DNA of 6,327 bases from Candidatus Omnitrophota bacterium (lineage in GTDB: Bacteria > Omnitrophota > Gorgyraeia > 2-01-FULL-45-10), in the NCBI GenBank assembly GCA_022703295.1, contig JAKLDX010000067.1, positions 1 through 6,327 of the forward strand, read 5' to 3'. Shown in pieces: positions 5,903 through 6,327 of the stretch; position 1 is the stretch's first letter, and each line of letters begins with the position of its first letter. The translations under genes were made by a program, and so were the position numbers. The notes under the pieces are model-generated. The model was not told the origin of the DNA and searched no databases. It saw only the letters and a list, made by a program, of their open reading frames with translations.

Positions 5903-6327
5903 ATTTGAATAGAAGATTTAAGGCGGGATTCAAGCTCATCTAGCTTAGCTTCTTCTATTTTACCGGTCTTCCTATCTTTTATTTCAACCATATCTTTCTT
6001 GGCATTTCTCTCCCCCACCACTATCTTAACGGGAATACCTACAAGATCTGCGTCTTTGAATTTAACGCCTGCCGACTCGTTTCTGTCATCATAAAGGACT
6101 TCATAGCCGCGCTTCGTTAATTTCTTATAGACGTCTTCCGATATCTTTTTAACCTTCTCGTTCTCGATATTCAGCGCCAATAATATTATCTGGTACGGCG
6201 CTATCGACACAGGCCATATTATACCGTCTTTGTCATTGGACGATTCTATGAGGCTGGCAAGGATCCTGTTCACCCCTATACCGTAGCAGCCCATTATGAT
6301 AGTCTTCGTAGTTCCGTCTTTATCAAG
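5899..6327 (-). CDS. proS: Prolyl-tRNA synthetase, C-terminal part only
   Basis: The last 142 codons of proS are present; the reading frame is open to the right edge, so the gene continues beyond it (the first complete codon reads Leu-Asp-Lys-Asp-Gly). The enzyme charges tRNA(Pro) with proline in the cytosol. The visible part opens with class II motif 3, MGCYGIGVNRILASLIE, where the arginine contacts ATP. It continues with GIIWPVSIAPYQIILLALN and the anticodon-binding domain: the Y-E-V-L-Y-D-D-R-x-E-S-A-G-V-K-F-K-D-A-D-L-x-G-I-P segment is characteristic of bacterial-type ProS (the form with an editing insert, which would lie outside the window). It ends in a short Lys/Glu-rich stretch and SIQI before TGA at 5901-5899. 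No strong intrinsic terminator follows, so some readthrough into smc is possible. Confidence 0.97.
   Translation of the reverse strand, partial: LDKDGTTKTIIMGCYGIGVNRILASLIESSNDKDGIIWPVSIAPYQIILLALNIENEKVKKISEDVYKKLTKRGYEVLYDDRNESAGVKFKDADLVGIPVKIVVGERNAKKDMVEIKDRKTGKIEEAKLDELESRLKSSIQI

Overview
The window comes from a bacterial chromosome, most likely an uncultured lineage. The proteins are full-length and housekeeping-like. Base composition is moderate, with frequent ATA (Ile) and AGG/AGA (Arg) codons. Promoters resemble the sigma-70 consensus and there is a classical intrinsic terminator. A secreted protein with an N-terminal signal peptide next to a cyclic-di-GMP enzyme suggests a diderm or other environmental bacterium. 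My tentative guess is a candidate phylum such as Omnitrophota, but nothing in the window proves the taxonomy. I see no mobile elements, CRISPR arrays, tRNA or rRNA genes.

Layout. (1) Positions 1-430, minus strand: a riboflavin-biosynthesis control unit read right to left. It has a near-consensus promoter (402-429), an FMN riboswitch aptamer (281-395), an expression platform with an intrinsic terminator (200-231), and the first 58 codons of ribB/ribBA (1-175), which runs off the left edge. (2) Positions 440-2183, plus strand: a divergently transcribed two-gene unit. It holds a small secreted protein of unknown function (504-977) followed 12 bp later by a GAF-GGDEF diguanylate cyclase (990-2183). 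(3) Positions 2192-5788, minus strand: a complete smc gene for the chromosome-condensation ATPase, convergent with the diguanylate cyclase across only 8 bp. (4) Positions 5789-5898: an AT-rich spacer with a good minus-strand promoter for smc and several small symmetric motifs. (5) Positions 5899-6327, minus strand: the last 142 codons of proS (prolyl-tRNA synthetase), running off the right edge.

How the parts work together. The riboswitch should lower ribB(A) expression when FMN is plentiful, by transcription termination. An 8-nt segment in the 5' strand of the aptamer base is exactly complementary to the 5' arm of the terminator, which gives a visible antiterminator. The divergent promoters of ribB(A) and the secreted protein share a perfect 8-bp inverted repeat. 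The secreted protein and the diguanylate cyclase look co-transcribed, so the small protein may act in envelope or surface processes tied to cyclic-di-GMP, but this is inference from neighbourhood only. proS and smc are housekeeping neighbours. smc has its own promoter, whose -35 overlaps the proS stop region.

Most of the window is well-understood housekeeping DNA. The items most worth a second look are the riboswitch expression platform, the symmetric divergent promoter, the unrecognised secreted protein beside the diguanylate cyclase, and the extended GAF sensor. I found no convincing evidence for a wholly new multi-gene system.
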